The notes beneath the pieces are model-generated. The model was not told the origin of the DNA. It was given only the letters and a program-made list of their open reading frames with translations, and searched no databases. Source: an uncultured Collinsella sp. (GTDB taxonomy: Bacteria; Actinomycetota; Coriobacteriia; Coriobacteriales; Coriobacteriaceae). Taken from it: DNA of 11,259 bases. The stretch covers positions 1 to 11,259 of the forward strand of contig CAKTWW010000051.1 of assembly GCA_934630855.1 (NCBI GenBank), written 5' to 3'. Shown here one piece after another: positions 1 through 6,583 of this stretch; position 1 is the first letter of the stretch; each line of letters opens with the position of its first letter. The position numbers were made by a program, and so were the translations under genes.

Positions 1-503
1 CCCGTCTTGCCGCCACGGATGTAGGGCTCAAGCAGGTCGACGGCCTTGATGCCGGTCTCGAAGATCTCGGTCTTGGTAGTGAGCTCGTCGAAGCGGGGCG
101 CTGCATGGTGGATGGGGTAGAACTCCTCCACCTCGGGCATGGGCTTGCCGTCGACAGGCTTGCCCATGACGTTCCAAATGCGGCCGAGCGTCTTGGGGCC
201 AACGGGCATCTTCATGGGCTCACCGGTATCGGTGGCGATGAGGCCGCGCTGCAGGCCGTCGGTCGAGGACATGGCGACCGTGCGGACGACGCCGCCCGGA
301 AGCTGGCTCTCAACCTCGAGGATCGTGCTCAGGTGACCGATCGGGGTCTCGGCCTCGACCGTGAGCGCGTTGTAGATCGGGGGCACCGCGCCGTCAAACT
401 TGACGTCGACGACAGGGCCGATGATACGCACGATGCGGCCATCACCGGCAGTCGTCTTCTTGGTGGCTTCCTCGACCGCAAGCTTTACGGTGTTATTAGC
501 CAT
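1..503 (-). CDS. atpD: ATP synthase F1 subunit beta, N-terminal part (cut by window edge)
   Basis: Catalytic beta subunit of the F1 sector, which makes or hydrolyses ATP on the cytoplasmic face of the membrane. The ATG is at 501-503 and the reading frame is open to the left edge, giving about 167 residues. The visible part has the beta-barrel domain ([12 protein letters not shown], then [10 protein letters not shown]) and the start of the nucleotide-binding domain ([28 protein letters not shown]). The window ends just before the Walker A loop GGAGVGKT, so the catalytic residues cannot be checked. The start overlaps the atpG stop codon by one base (TAATG), which points to translational coupling. 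An AGGA-type ribosome binding site lies inside the end of atpG. The last gene of the operon, atpC, would be expected beyond the left edge. The identification is secure; only the 3' part is missing. Confidence 0.96.
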   Translation of the reverse strand, partial: [167 protein letters not shown]

Positions 504-1411
504 TACTGTTCCTCCAATGCTGAGGCTCCGCCGACGATCTCATTGATCTCGGTCGTGATCGAAGCCTGGCGCACGCGACTATACGTGCGGGTAAGGGTCG
601 AGATGATCGCGGTGGCGTTTTCCGTCGCGGAGTGCATGGCCTTGCGGCGTGCACCCTGCTCGGCGGCCGCCGAATCGATCAGGGCCTGGTAGATGACCGT
701 CAGGATATACGACGGTACAAGCTTGCCGAGAACATGCTCGGGAGAGGGCACGAACTCGAACGTGGACGAGATGCGCTTAGGGGCGTCGGTCTCGTTCTTA
801 CGCGGACCGTGGGCCATAGCGATCATCTCGGGATCGAGCGGCAGCAAGTGCTCGACGCGAAGCTCCTGATCCACGCGGTTCTTGGCGTGGTGGTAGACAA
901 GCTCGACACGGTCAAGCTCACCGGCACGATACGCATCGCAGATATGAGAGGAGATCATGCGGGCCTGATGGAAATCGGGCTCAGAGGAATTGCCCTCAAA
1001 GTGCATGATGACGTTTGCGCGGTCGCGGAAATACGTGGCCGGCTTGCGTCCGCACGCGATGATCTCGCACTCGATGCCGTCGTTCGCCCAAGAAGCGGCG
1101 AGCTTTTCGGCCGTGCGCTCCACCGTCGTATTGAAACCGCCGGCAAGGCCGCGGTCCGAAGCAATAACGACAATCAGGCCACGCTTAACGTTCTCATGCT
1201 TCTGCAGCATGGGATCGGTGCCCGAACAGGAGGCGTCGCCGGCGACCGTCAACATGACGTCGGTCAGCGCCTCCTTATAGGGCTCGGCCTGCTTGGAGCG
1301 ATCGAGGGCACGACGGATCTTGGCCGTAGAGACCATCTCCATCGTGCGCGTGATCTGCTTGGTCGTGGTAACCGAGGAGATTCGCTTCTTAATGTCGCGA
1401 AGGTTGGCCAT
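503..1411 (-). CDS. atpG: ATP synthase F1 subunit gamma (central stalk)
   Basis: Gamma is the rotating coiled-coil shaft that links the c-ring to the alpha3beta3 head. The 302-residue product has both family hallmarks: an N-terminal helix (MANLRDIKKRISSVTTTKQI, then TRTMEMVSTAKIRRA) and a C-terminal helix (RRKAMHSATENATAII, ending in ITTEINEIVGGASALEE). The middle Rossmann-like domain carries the conserved SDRGLAGGFNTTV segment. It is slightly longer than the roughly 285-290 residues common in bacteria. The ATG at 1409-1411 is preceded by an AGAGGAGAA ribosome binding site located in the last codons of atpA; the gap to atpA is only 5 bases. At the other end its stop codon shares one base with the atpD start. 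Gene order and sequence both support the call. Confidence 0.97.
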   Translation of the reverse strand: MANLRDIKKRISSVTTTKQITRTMEMVSTAKIRRALDRSKQAEPYKEALTDVMLTVAGDASCSGTDPMLQKHENVKRGLIVVIASDRGLAGGFNTTVERTAEKLAASWANDGIECEIIACGRKPATYFRDRANVIMHFEGNSSEPDFHQARMISSHICDAYRAGELDRVELVYHHAKNRVDQELRVEHLLPLDPEMIAMAHGPRKNETDAPKRISSTFEFVPSPEHVLGKLVPSYILTVIYQALIDSAAAEQGARRKAMHSATENATAIISTLTRTYSRVRQASITTEINEIVGGASALEEQ

Positions 1412-1416
1412 AGGGC

Positions 1417-3015
1417 TTAGTTCTCCTCTGAAACAGAAACATCCGAATGGTGCTTGGCCATGAACTGCTGCTTAAAGTCGCCGATGACGCGCAAGAGCTC
1501 AGCTTTGGTGTCGTCGTCGATCTTCTTGGCGCGAACCTTGTCGAGCAGCAAGCCAAAGCCATTGTCCATGTACTCGATGAGCTCGGCACGGAAGGGCAGC
1601 ACGTCGGCGATCTCCAGGTCGTCCAGGAAGCCCTCGTTGCCAGCAAACAGCGCGACGATCTGCTCGGAAACCTCGAACGGCTTGTAGCGCGGCTGCTTAA
1701 GGAGCTCGGTCATGCGAGCGCCGTGGGTAAGCTGCTTTTGCGTGGCCTCGTCGAGGTCGGAGCCAAACTGCGTAAAGCCGGCGAGCTCCTGGTACGAAGC
1801 GAGGTCCAGACGGAGGTTGCCGGCGACCTGCTTCATGGCCTTGGTCTGAGCGTCGCCACCGACGCGAGACACGGAAATGCCCACGTCGACTGCCGGGCGC
1901 TGACCCTGGAAGAAGAGCTCGGACTGCAGGTAGATCTGACCGTCGGTAATGGAAATGACGTTGGTCGGAATGTAGGCCGAGACGTCGCCGTCCTGGGTCT
2001 CGATGATCGGCAGAGCCGTCATGGAGCCGTAGCCGTTCTTCTTGGACATCTTGACGGCACGCTCGAGCAGACGAGAGTGCAGGTAGAAGATGTCGCCAGG
2101 ATAGGCCTCGCGTCCAGGCGGACGATGCAGCGTCAGCGACATCTGACGGTAGGCCACAGCCTGCTTGGACAGGTCGTCGTAGATGACGAGCACGTGGCCG
2201 CCGGGGTTGGTCTCGCTGGCAGGCTTGCCGTCCTCGCCGTTGTACATAAAGAACTCGCCGATAGCGGCACCGGCCATAGGCGCGATGTACTGCATAGGGG
2301 CGGAATCGGCAGCGGTGGCCGAAACGATGATGGTGTAGTCGAGCGCACCGTGCTGAGCGAGGGTCTCGCGGATGTTGGCAACCGTGGAGGCCTTCTGGCC
2401 GATGGCGACATAGATGCAGACCATGCCCTTGCCACGCTGATTGAGGATAGCGTCGATGGCGATGGCGGTCTTGCCGGTCTTACGGTCGCCGATGATGAGC
2501 TCACGCTGGCCGCGGCCGATGGGCACCATGGAGTCGATGGCCAGCAGGCCAGTCTGAACCGGCTCGCACACCGGGGTACGGTCGATGACGCCGGGGGCCT
2601 TGAACTCGATGGGGCGACGATGCGTGGCGACGATATCACCCAGGCCGTCGATGGGCTGGCCGAGCGGATTGACGACGCGGCCGAGCATGGCGCGGCTCAC
2701 GGGGATATCCATAATGCGGCCAGTGGTGCGGCACTCGTCGCCTTCCTTGATGGAGTCGACGGCACCAAACAGAACGGCGCCGACCTCGTCACGGTCAAGG
2801 TTCTGGGCAAGGCCGAAGACGGTCTCACCGGTATCGGAGCTCTTGAACTCCAGAAGCTCGCCTGCCATGGCGCTCTTGAGGCCGGAGACGCGCGCGATGC
2901 CGTCGCCTACCTCGTCGACCGTTGAAACCTCATGCGTATCGACCGTCGCGGAGAGGCTCGTGAGCTGCTCCTGCAGTTTCTTGGCGATATCCTGGGCATT
3001 GAGGGTTTCGGACAT
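1417..3015 (-). CDS. atpA: ATP synthase F1 subunit alpha
   Basis: Alpha is the non-catalytic nucleotide-binding subunit of the alpha3beta3 head; it supplies the arginine finger to the catalytic site. The 532-residue product has the Walker A loop GDRKTGKT at 176-183, a Walker B strand VLVIYDD at about 275-281, [10 protein letters not shown] at about 355-363, and the SRVGG arginine-finger segment with R384. Two things differ from the usual form. The P-loop has Lys179 where most alpha subunits have Gln (GDRQTGKT). There is also an insertion of about 12 residues ([13 protein letters not shown], 261-273) between FMYNG and HVLVIYDD, which partly explains the length compared with about 500-513 in most bacteria. 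The ATG is at 3013-3015 with a GGAGGTG ribosome binding site. The start overlaps the atpH stop as TAATG. Confidence 0.97.
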   Translation of the reverse strand: MSETLNAQDIAKKLQEQLTSLSATVDTHEVSTVDEVGDGIARVSGLKSAMAGELLEFKSSDTGETVFGLAQNLDRDEVGAVLFGAVDSIKEGDECRTTGRIMDIPVSRAMLGRVVNPLGQPIDGLGDIVATHRRPIEFKAPGVIDRTPVCEPVQTGLLAIDSMVPIGRGQRELIIGDRKTGKTAIAIDAILNQRGKGMVCIYVAIGQKASTVANIRETLAQHGALDYTIIVSATAADSAPMQYIAPMAGAAIGEFFMYNGEDGKPASETNPGGHVLVIYDDLSKQAVAYRQMSLTLHRPPGREAYPGDIFYLHSRLLERAVKMSKKNGYGSMTALPIIETQDGDVSAYIPTNVISITDGQIYLQSELFFQGQRPAVDVGISVSRVGGDAQTKAMKQVAGNLRLDLASYQELAGFTQFGSDLDEATQKQLTHGARMTELLKQPRYKPFEVSEQIVALFAGNEGFLDDLEIADVLPFRAELIEYMDNGFGLLLDKVRAKKIDDDTKAELLRVIGDFKQQFMAKHHSDVSVSEEN

Positions 3016-3491
3016 TAGGCTTCACCTCCGTACGAATTAGCAGAGTTTGCGAGGGTCTCCTGCGCGATGCGCAGCTGCGTCTTGACGGAAATGTCACGAC
3101 GCTCGCCGCGGGCCTCGAGCACCAGGCCGCCCACGATGGACGGGTCGACCTGCTCGATAAGGAATACCTTGCGGCCGAAGTCCTGCTCGCATTTCTTAGT
3201 GATGGTTTGACGCAGCTCGTCGTCGAGCGGGATCGCCGTGGTGACGGTCACGCCCACTACATCCTCGTCTTCCTCGGCAACATACTTAAAGGCAGCTGCC
3301 ACCTTGGGAAGAAGGTCGAGCTGGTCGCGCTTGGACATGGTGTCGAGCACGGCGATGATCTCGGGGCTGGCAGAAGCCAAGCGCTCGATCATCTCGAGGT
3401 CCTCGAACACATGGTTCTCGGCCTTGGCGGCTTCCAGAAGGGAGCGCGCGTAGGTCTCGAGCACCTTGTCCTGATAGCGGCTAGTCGGCAT
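3015..3491 (-). CDS. atpH: ATP synthase F1 subunit delta (peripheral stalk)
   Basis: Delta (OSCP homologue) sits on top of the F1 head and joins it to the b-subunit stalk. The product is 158 residues, at the short end for the family (about 175-180). The N-terminal six-helix domain is visible ([19 protein letters not shown]). The C-terminal signature [20 protein letters not shown], followed by RDISVKTQL, matches the conserved VDP-I-GG-V segment. The ATG at 3489-3491 lies inside the last codons of atpF, giving an 11-base overlap, with an AGGAAGCAGG-type ribosome binding site in atpF. Its stop codon overlaps the atpA start by one base. These overlaps suggest coupled, roughly equal synthesis of b, delta and alpha. 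Sequence divergence is typical of delta, and operon position settles the call. Confidence 0.95.
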   Translation of the reverse strand: MPTSRYQDKVLETYARSLLEAAKAENHVFEDLEMIERLASASPEIIAVLDTMSKRDQLDLLPKVAAAFKYVAEEDEDVVGVTVTTAIPLDDELRQTITKKCEQDFGRKVFLIEQVDPSIVGGLVLEARGERRDISVKTQLRIAQETLANSANSYGGEA

Positions 3492-4083
3492 TCAGGCTAC
3501 CTGCTTCCTGGATGTAGCGCTCGATGAGCTTCTTCTGCTCGGCCTCGTCCTCGAGTGCCTCGCCCACGATCTTGGTGGCGACGGCAACGGACAGGTCGGC
3601 GATGGAGCTCGCGGCACCGGCGTAGATGGACTTGCGCTCGTCCTCGACGGTCGTGTGGGCCTTGGCGATGATCTCCTCGGCCTCCTTGTGAGCAGCCTCG
3701 ATAATGCGGGCGCGCTCGGACTCGGCGTCTTTGCGAGCCTCGAGAACGATGTCGGCAGCCTGACGACGGGCGTCGGTGACGATCGAGTCGGACTCAGCGC
3801 GCTTGGCGATAGCCTCCTGCTTGGTCTTCTCGGCCTCGTCGAGGCTCTCCTCAATCTTCTTGCCGCGCTCCTCCATGGTCTTCATGATGCCCGGCAGGGC
3901 GACCTTTGCCAGCACGATCCAGATGATCAGGAAGGCGATGAGCGCCGGGATGAACTCCGCCATCTTAGGGATGAGGATGTCCGCACCGGCAGCGCCGTCC
4001 TCGGCGAACGCGGACACCGGCATGAGCAGCGCGGCCGCGGACGCGGAGAGTGCGATCGCGCTCTTCTGGGATGAAAGATTCAT
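3481..4083 (-). CDS. atpF: ATP synthase F0 subunit b (peripheral stalk), with signal-peptide-like N-terminus
   Basis: Subunit b anchors the peripheral stalk in the membrane and holds F1 still while the rotor turns. The 200-residue product has a membrane helix at about 42-60 (MAEFIPALIAFLIIWIVLAK), then a long charged Ala/Glu/Lys-rich helix to the C-terminus, as expected for the dimeric coiled coil. Unlike the common bacterial b subunit, which begins almost directly with its membrane helix, this one starts with about 27 extra residues (MNLSSQKSAIALSASAAALL, then MPVSAFA followed by EDG). These look like a Sec signal peptide with an AFA-type cleavage site. There is no lipobox cysteine. The ATG at 4081-4083 has GGAG upstream and lies 15 bases after atpE. 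It overlaps atpH by 11 bases. The family is certain; processing of the N-terminus is inference. Confidence 0.95.
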   Translation of the reverse strand: MNLSSQKSAIALSASAAALLMPVSAFAEDGAAGADILIPKMAEFIPALIAFLIIWIVLAKVALPGIMKTMEERGKKIEESLDEAEKTKQEAIAKRAESDSIVTDARRQAADIVLEARKDAESERARIIEAAHKEAEEIIAKAHTTVEDERKSIYAGAASSIADLSVAVATKIVGEALEDEAEQKKLIERYIQEAGSLNAD

Positions 4084-4098
4084 ACTTGACGCTCCGTG

Positions 4099-4293
4099 CT
4101 ATTTAACGATCAGCGCGACAACGAAGCCGATCAGAGCCAGAGCCTCGCCGAAGGCGGAGCCCATGATGAAGACGGTGAACACGCGGCCCTGGACCTCAGG
4201 CTGACGGGCCATAGCACCCGTAGCACCCAGAGCAGACAGGCCGATAGCAAGACCAGCGCCGATAACACCGAGACCGTAACCGATAACTCCCAC
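4099..4293 (-). CDS. atpE: ATP synthase F0 subunit c (rotor ring)
   Basis: Subunit c forms the membrane rotor ring that carries ions across F0. The 64-residue hairpin protein has helix 1 with small residues (GAGLAIGLSALGATGAMA), the polar loop RQPE at 30-33, and helix 2 with the ion-binding carboxylate E50 (GEALALIG). Aligned on the RQP loop with the Na+-binding c subunit of Ilyobacter tartaricus, the Na+ ligands Gln32 and Ser66 fall on I17 and A51 here. The site is therefore predicted to bind H+. At 64 residues it is short (usually 70-89), missing only the N-terminal tail. The start is GTG at 4291-4293, placed about 5 bases after a strong AGGAGG, which rules out an upstream start. A 123-base structured gap separates it from atpB. 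Confidence 0.96.
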   Translation of the reverse strand: MGVIGYGLGVIGAGLAIGLSALGATGAMARQPEVQGRVFTVFIMGSAFGEALALIGFVVALIVK

Positions 4294-4416
4294 GATTCCT
4301 CCTTTGTCGTGCGTGTCTTATTTCACGCAGGATAACCTTTTTATAACTGCCGGGCTCCATGGGTACGGGCACCGGCGGTTTAACGAATTGCCTTACCTTT
4401 AGACGCGAACGGAAGA
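4294..4416 (-). promoter_or_regulatory. atpB-atpE intercistronic region with two hairpins and strong RBS
   Basis: This is the only sizeable gap in the operon. In minus-strand order it holds a hairpin with arms at 4372-4380 and 4345-4353 (AACCGCCGG and CCGGCAGTT, one C-A mismatch). That is followed by TATAAAAAGG and a second hairpin with arms at 4324-4329 and 4310-4315 (TGCGTG and CACGCA, loop of 8). The AAAGGAGGA ribosome binding site comes next. In E. coli the corresponding gap enhances atpE translation so that more c subunits are made. The same role, or protection of an mRNA end, is an inference here. The first hairpin is not followed by a T run, so full termination is unlikely. Confidence 0.5.
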
Positions 4417-5220
4417 CTACTCCTCCTCCGCGACCTCCTCTGCCTCGGAGACATACACGGCGGTAAGGACCGTGAAGACGTAGGCCTGGATAGCGCCGAC
4501 CACAAGCTCGATCGCATAGATCAGGATGAGGATGGCAAGCCAGGCAAGCGAAGGCAGGGCGCCGACGGCGTGGGCCGCGGAAACCTGCTGAAGCAGCGGC
4601 TGCATGAACATGCTCGCCATGATGGCGAACGAGCCCATGACCACGTGTCCTGCAAACATGTTGCAGAACAGACGGACGGCGAGCGTGATGAGGCGCAGGA
4701 AGGTCGAGAAGAGCTCGACGACCCACACGAGCACGTTCATCGGGAAGCTCACGCCCTGCGGGGCGAGGCTCTTGATGTAGCCGATCACGCCGTGAGCCTT
4801 GCATCCGTAGTAGATGAAGTACACGAAGGCGAAGATGGCGAGCGCGGCGGTGGAGCCGATTGCGCCGGTGCCGGGCTTCATTCCCGGGATCAGGCCGATC
4901 ATGTTATTGATCAGGATGAACAGGAAAAGCGAGCACAGGAACGGGAAGTGCTTCTTCCAGTTCTCACCCACGACGCCCTTGCCGATATCGTTCTCGACGT
5001 ACTCGATGATGTACTCGAAACCGTTGACGAAGAAGCCCTTGGGAACCAGGGTCTGCTTCTTCTTGAACACGGCCAGGACGATCAGGAGCACGATCGTGGA
5101 GACGATCAGCCAAAACGAGTACTGCGTGATGCCGCAGCTCAGATCGCCCACGACAGGGGTGGAGCTGAACTCGCTGACCAGATGATTAATCTCATCAGGC
5201 AGCTTTTCAAAAATTTCCAC
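4417..5220 (-). CDS. atpB: ATP synthase F0 subunit a (proton channel)
   Basis: Subunit a forms the two half-channels that feed protons to the c-ring. The 267-residue product is strongly hydrophobic with five or six membrane segments. The signature LAVRLFCNMFAGH carries the essential arginine as R183 (E. coli R210). The Gly usual after RLF is Cys186 here. The E. coli pair Glu219/His245 appears swapped: H192 follows AG in the signature and E238 stands in IYAIELVVGAIQAYVF, whose Q245 matches E. coli Q252. This reciprocal His/Glu arrangement is known from mitochondria and many other bacteria. The C-terminus is acidic (SEAEEVAEEE). The start is GTG at 5218-5220, with GAAAGG upstream, 3 bases after the preceding gene. 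The identification is secure. Confidence 0.97.
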   Translation of the reverse strand: MEIFEKLPDEINHLVSEFSSTPVVGDLSCGITQYSFWLIVSTIVLLIVLAVFKKKQTLVPKGFFVNGFEYIIEYVENDIGKGVVGENWKKHFPFLCSLFLFILINNMIGLIPGMKPGTGAIGSTAALAIFAFVYFIYYGCKAHGVIGYIKSLAPQGVSFPMNVLVWVVELFSTFLRLITLAVRLFCNMFAGHVVMGSFAIMASMFMQPLLQQVSAAHAVGALPSLAWLAILILIYAIELVVGAIQAYVFTVLTAVYVSEAEEVAEEE

Positions 5221-5223
5221 GAC

Positions 5224-5547
5224 TTACCTTTCGACCTCATGAGGATCTCGCAGTGCCTTGGCGACGCGAACCGTGCAGGCGGCCATAAAGGCCACGAAGC
5301 CGATTGCCTCGCCCAGGAGGAACATGCGAAATGCCTCTCCGAACAACGCAAACACAACCAGGGTAAAGACGAGCAGCGCGATTGCCGAGACCGCCAGGCT
5401 CACCATGCCCTTGAGCATGTCCGCATTCTGTTTATCGTCAAGAACCGGCTTGAGCGTAAAAACAAAGGGAAGAAAGGCGACCGCGCCCGCGATGGCACCT
5501 GCAACGATAGCGAGCAGATCGGCTATCTGAAACACTGGCGTCCTCAC
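5224..5547 (-). CDS. atpI: Small membrane protein at the head of the atp operon, AtpI-like
   Basis: A 107-residue protein with three predicted membrane helices at about 8-31, 46-69 and 73-95, and a short charged C-terminus (RVAKALRDPHEVER). Sequence similarity to AtpI is too weak to judge by eye. The assignment rests on size, membrane topology and its position as first gene before atpB, 3 bases away. AtpI is known to assist c-ring assembly or Mg2+ supply in some bacteria. The start is uncertain. GTG at 5545-5547 has AAGGAAA only 3 bases before it. GTG at 5533-5535 (103 residues) has GAGG at a better 6-base distance. The promoter at 5596-5623 lies just upstream. Confidence 0.7.
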   Translation of the reverse strand: MRTPVFQIADLLAIVAGAIAGAVAFLPFVFTLKPVLDDKQNADMLKGMVSLAVSAIALLVFTLVVFALFGEAFRMFLLGEAIGFVAFMAACTVRVAKALRDPHEVER

Positions 5548-5595
5548 TTTCCTTTTAACGCTTCACAGAACAGTTCCCGCCAAACATTGCTGACT

Positions 5596-5623
5596 ATTGT
5601 ACGAGCCAATCGCTAAAGTACAA
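5596..5623 (-). promoter_or_regulatory. Likely sigma-70-type promoter of the atp operon
   Basis: On the minus strand the -35 box TTGTAC (4 of 6, 5618-5623) is followed by a 16-base spacer and the -10 box TACAAT (5 of 6, 5596-5601). Transcription would start near 5589, leaving a leader of about 40 bases before the first GTG. It is the best promoter-like match in the window. A small stem (5622-5627 with 5635-5640, AACCGA and TCGGTT) overlaps the -35 box and could be an operator or the end of the upstream transcript. Confidence 0.7.
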
Positions 5624-5737
5624 CCGAAAAAGCATCGGTTAATACGCAGCTGTACGTTTTCTTAAGACCTTCTTTATCCCGCAGCTACGGTAATGCGTTT
5701 TTCCGTACCCTGCGGGGCGAAACGTCCGTTAACAGGA

Positions 5738-5772
5738 GCGCGCGTGGGCGTCTTTTGCTCGCCCGCGCGCAC
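5738..5772 (-). terminator. GC-rich hairpin 42 bases after upp, possible terminator
   Basis: The arms 5760-5772 and 5738-5750 pair over 13 positions with one A-C mismatch and one G-U pair on the minus-strand RNA, around a 9-base loop AGCAAAAGA. The stem is very stable. The downstream bases (TCCTGTTAACGG) have no U run, so it is not a classical intrinsic terminator. It may act as an mRNA 3' end or a Rho-assisted stop for upp. Confidence 0.45.
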
Positions 5773-5814
5773 CGTTTCTTCGTATTTGTGACCGTAGCCG
5801 ACAAGGCCCAACGA

Positions 5815-6462
5815 CTAGAGCGTGCCGTAGATGCGGTCGCCGGCGTCGCCGAGGCCGGGAACGATGTAGGCGGCCTCGTTGAGATGGTCATCGATGGCGC
5901 ACGTATAAATATGTACGTCGGGGTCCTCTTCGGTCAGTGACTTGAGACCCTCGGGGGCCGCCACGATGCACAGCATGCGGATGTCCTTGACACCGCGCTC
6001 GCGCAGGTAGCTGATAGCCATCTCGGCCGAACCGCCCGTGGCGAGCATGGGGTCGACAACCAGGCAGATGCGCTGGTCGATATCCTTGGGCATCTTGCAG
6101 TAGTACTCATGCGGCTCGTGGGTAACCTCGTCGCGCTCCATACCGATGTGGCCCACGCGGGCAGAGGGTACCAGGTCGAGGATGCCGTCGACCATGCCAA
6201 GGCCTGCACGAAGGATGGGAACGATGGCGAGCTTTTTGCCGGCAAGCTGCTTAAACGTGGCGGTGGTGATGGGGGTCTCGACCTCGACGTCTTCCATGGG
6301 CAGGTCGCGCATGGCCTCGTAGCCGTCAAAAAGCGCGAGTTCGCGCACGAGCTGGCGGAACTGGTTGGTACCGGTCTCCTTGTCGCGCAGGATTGACAGC
6401 TTATGCTGGACGAGCGGGTGATCGACAAGCGTCACGCGGGATGTATCGTAGGTAACGGTCAT
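5815..6462 (-). CDS. upp: Uracil phosphoribosyltransferase
   Basis: This enzyme makes UMP from uracil and PRPP in pyrimidine salvage, in the cytoplasm. The 215-residue product has the family length. It shows HPLVQHKL near the N-terminus (15-22), ILRAGLGM (83-90), the PRPP-binding loop [10 protein letters not shown] at 137-146, and the C-terminal uracil-binding segment [12 protein letters not shown] at 199-210. It ends in IYGTL, as the family does. The ATG is at 6460-6462 with GAAAGGGGC upstream. The gene is 121 bases downstream of glpK and may be transcribed with it; a hairpin at 6506-6540 sits between them. Upstream of the atp operon is a common position for upp in Gram-positive bacteria. 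The frame continues open for 46 codons after the TAG stop. Confidence 0.97.
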   Translation of the reverse strand: MTVTYDTSRVTLVDHPLVQHKLSILRDKETGTNQFRQLVRELALFDGYEAMRDLPMEDVEVETPITTATFKQLAGKKLAIVPILRAGLGMVDGILDLVPSARVGHIGMERDEVTHEPHEYYCKMPKDIDQRICLVVDPMLATGGSAEMAISYLRERGVKDIRMLCIVAAPEGLKSLTEEDPDVHIYTCAIDDHLNEAAYIVPGLGDAGDRIYGTL

Positions 6463-6505
6463 GGGTCTTGCCCCTTTCGTTGCGGCCGCAAGATGGCCTT
6501 ACTGA

Positions 6506-6540
6506 CATGGCGCGTAGCAATGTTGCCGCCGCACGCCATG
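6506..6540 (-). other. Hairpin between glpK and upp
   Basis: The minus-strand arms CATGGCGTG (6532-6540) and CGCGCCATG (6506-6514) pair over 9 positions with one G-U, around a 17-base loop. No U run follows, so it is more likely an mRNA processing or stabilising element, or a partial terminator, than a full stop. I see no convincing separate promoter for upp in this gap. Confidence 0.45.
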
Positions 6541-6583
6541 CATTAGTTTAGCGGCTTGTTGTATCGAGCAGCCCATCGCAGCC

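Larger units (their letters stand above)
5548..5814 (-). other. upp-atp intergenic region (267 bases)
   Basis: This gap separates upp from the atp operon. It holds the atp promoter (5596-5623), a small stem at 5622-5640 and a strong GC-rich hairpin at 5738-5772. In the frame of upp it stays open for 46 codons after the upp stop, ending at a TAA at 5674-5676. That tail has only weak codon periodicity. I see no ribosome binding site for a separate gene and no other convincing feature. Confidence 0.6.

Noticed and set aside
1447..2925. Long plus-strand open frame of 492 codons
   Set aside because: It is antisense to atpA, an unmistakable gene. GC-rich codon use on the minus strand keeps the opposite frame free of stops; the product is a Val/Gly/Asp/Leu-rich shadow with no family motif.
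4570..5616. Plus-strand open frame of 348 codons across atpB and the atpI-like gene
   Set aside because: Its product is His/Asp/Glu-rich, the usual reflection of membrane-protein codons on the other strand, and it runs through the atp promoter.
6481..6490. Perfect 10-bp palindrome TGCGGCCGCA before upp
   Set aside because: Short GC palindromes are expected by chance in this GC-rich sequence, and it overlaps no promoter element.
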